64,000 nt of DNA from Parafrankia discariae. GTDB lineage: Bacteria > Actinomycetota > Actinomycetes > Frankiales > Frankiaceae. Under the pieces are notes generated by a model. That model saw only the letters and a program-made list of their open reading frames with translations, searched no databases and was not told the DNA's origin. The stretch spans positions 1 through 64,000 of the forward strand of contig NZ_KB891192.1 of assembly GCF_000373365.1 (NCBI RefSeq), read 5' to 3'. Below, one piece after another: positions 63,059 through 64,000 of the stretch. The number at the start of each line of letters is the position of its first letter. Position 1 is the first letter of the stretch. A program made the position numbers and the translations under genes.

Positions 63059-64000
63059 ATGCCCCGCACCCGCGCCCGTTACACCAGGGGCGGCGGAGCC
63101 TGGCGGCTCGTCGCGGCACTGGCCGCCTGGTGGCTGTGGATCCCGCTGGCGGTGTTCGTCTGGTGGGCCTTCATCAGCCTTTTCCTGGCGGGAATCGGCC
63201 CGCTTCATCTCGGCCTGTGGAGCTGGCTCGACAGTTGGTACGCGGTCGATTCCGGGCAGCGCTGGCTGTACGTCCTCATCGGGGCGGTGGGCAGCGCGGT
63301 CCTGACCGGGGTGTACCGGGAGGACGCGCCCGGGATGTCGACCGTCATCGCGGTCCTGGCTGTCGCCCTCGCCGCCACCGCCGTCGTGATGTTCGTCCGG
63401 GCCGTCTGGGACAACGACAAGGACCTGGGCCGTTTCTACTCGGCGGCGACCACGATCGTCGTCCCGGATGTCGACGAGCCGCCGGCCGGTGTCGCCGTTC
63501 TCCTCGACGGGAACCCGGTCGGCGACGGCGACCGCTGCGACCTGCTGGAACCGGCCGGCGACGACGTGCCGGTCTGCATCCGGGAGGGGACCCTGCCGAG
63601 CGACGGCTGGGAGCCGCGGCTGGGCTCGCTCGACGGGGCCCGCTTCGTGATGACCCGGAGCTCGGGGGGCGCGGGGAACGTCTCCCTGATGGAGGACACC
63701 CTCACCTACCTCAACGGCGGTGACGGGAACGACGGCGGGCCCCGCTGGTCCGGGATCCGGGACGGCGCCGGCCGCGCCACCCCGCTGGACGGCGTGGTGG
63801 AATGGACCGGCGGGACCGAGGCTCCGACGGAATGCCGTTTCAGCGGCGACCATCGCATCGACCGGGCTTTCGCCGGCGAACTGGGCAACAGCCTGCCGAA
63901 TCTGCTGAACGACCGCTTTCCACGACTGTTCTTCGAGATCGACGACGCCTGGGGCTACTGCCGCGGCACCGAGCCGGTCATCGTCCTGCCGGTCCAGGAG
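63059..64000 (+). CDS. membrane protein of unknown function, 3' end outside the window
   Basis: ATG at 63059 follows AGGAGG by four bases; the frame is open through base 64000, giving at least 314 residues. Three membrane helices lie near residues 17-45, 75-90 and 100-115 (AALAAWWLWIPLAVFVWW, YVLIGAVGSAVLTGVY, VIAVLAVALAATAVVMFV). After these, a long domain probably faces outside (residues 120 on), with scattered Cys and a GGAGNVSLMEDTLTYLNGGDG segment. No family recognised. The 187 bases before it hold no gene. Confidence 0.8.
   Translation, partial: MPRTRARYTRGGGAWRLVAALAAWWLWIPLAVFVWWAFISLFLAGIGPLHLGLWSWLDSWYAVDSGQRWLYVLIGAVGSAVLTGVYREDAPGMSTVIAVLAVALAATAVVMFVRAVWDNDKDLGRFYSAATTIVVPDVDEPPAGVAVLLDGNPVGDGDRCDLLEPAGDDVPVCIREGTLPSDGWEPRLGSLDGARFVMTRSSGGAGNVSLMEDTLTYLNGGDGNDGGPRWSGIRDGAGRATPLDGVVEWTGGTEAPTECRFSGDHRIDRAFAGELGNSLPNLLNDRFPRLFFEIDDAWGYCRGTEPVIVLPVQE

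Overview
The window is very G+C-rich, with strong G/C bias at third codon positions, many GTG starts, GGAGG-type ribosome sites and four-base stop/start overlaps. Its gene content is rich in F420/FMN-type monooxygenases, acyl-CoA enzymes, short-chain dehydrogenases (SDRs), a P450 and FCD-type GntR regulators. This points to a large-genome actinobacterium, possibly in or near Frankiaceae. The genus is an inference; there is no rRNA or marker gene to fix it. I saw no tRNA, rRNA, CRISPR array or transposase.

Layout. 0-9 kb: catabolic genes (luciferase-like monooxygenase, DUF1330, carboxymuconolactone-decarboxylase-like protein, XylB-like alcohol dehydrogenase, P450) with an FCD/GntR regulator. 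Between them lie damaged genes: an internally deleted crotonase, a decayed substrate-binding protein and a broken phosphotransferase. Short AT-rich sites with a shared AYATCTA core mark several promoters. 9.2-14.8 kb: a branched-chain-amino-acid-type ABC uptake operon in which LivH, LivM and LivG are one 1116-residue polypeptide, followed by LivF. 15-16.2 kb: more gene remnants.

16.2-28.0 kb: the most unusual part. Four translationally coupled minus-strand genes encode very large, soluble-looking, beta-rich proteins of 1353 (DUF6603-like), 788, 1284 and 471 residues. The last ends in a repeat stalk like a fibre. A separate HNH-like nuclease candidate (28.2-28.8 kb) lies just upstream in less G+C-rich DNA, next to a PhoX remnant and a peptidase E-like gene. 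I see no published system that this cassette matches.

30.4-34 kb: a frameshifted crotonase, a close paralogue of the 3.2 kb GntR regulator, an acyl-CoA synthetase and a GAF-LuxR regulator. 35-42 kb: a likely sulfur operon of two SsuD-like monooxygenases, an asymmetric heterodimeric ABC exporter and an acetyltransferase. It is preceded by an apparently leaderless HVDL...C leader peptide of the actinobacterial sulfur-gene type. 42.3-44 kb: CGNR zinc-finger and cupin genes, then remnants of the methionine-salvage genes mtnA and mtnB.

44-51.4 kb: a six-gene acyl-CoA operon (thiolase, two SDRs, ACAD10/11-type kinase, acyl-CoA dehydrogenase, CoA ligase) with a TetR gene and a palindromic operator upstream. 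51.6-54.5 kb: aldo/keto reductase, 3-hydroxyisobutyrate-dehydrogenase-like and LLM genes. 54.9-55.8 kb: a broken PAS-GAF-GGDEF gene. 55.8-60.6 kb: protease-MoxR-DUF58-VWA-VWA stress/assembly operon. 60.7-64 kb: TetR, a hemerythrin-SRPBCC fusion and a membrane protein that runs off the window.
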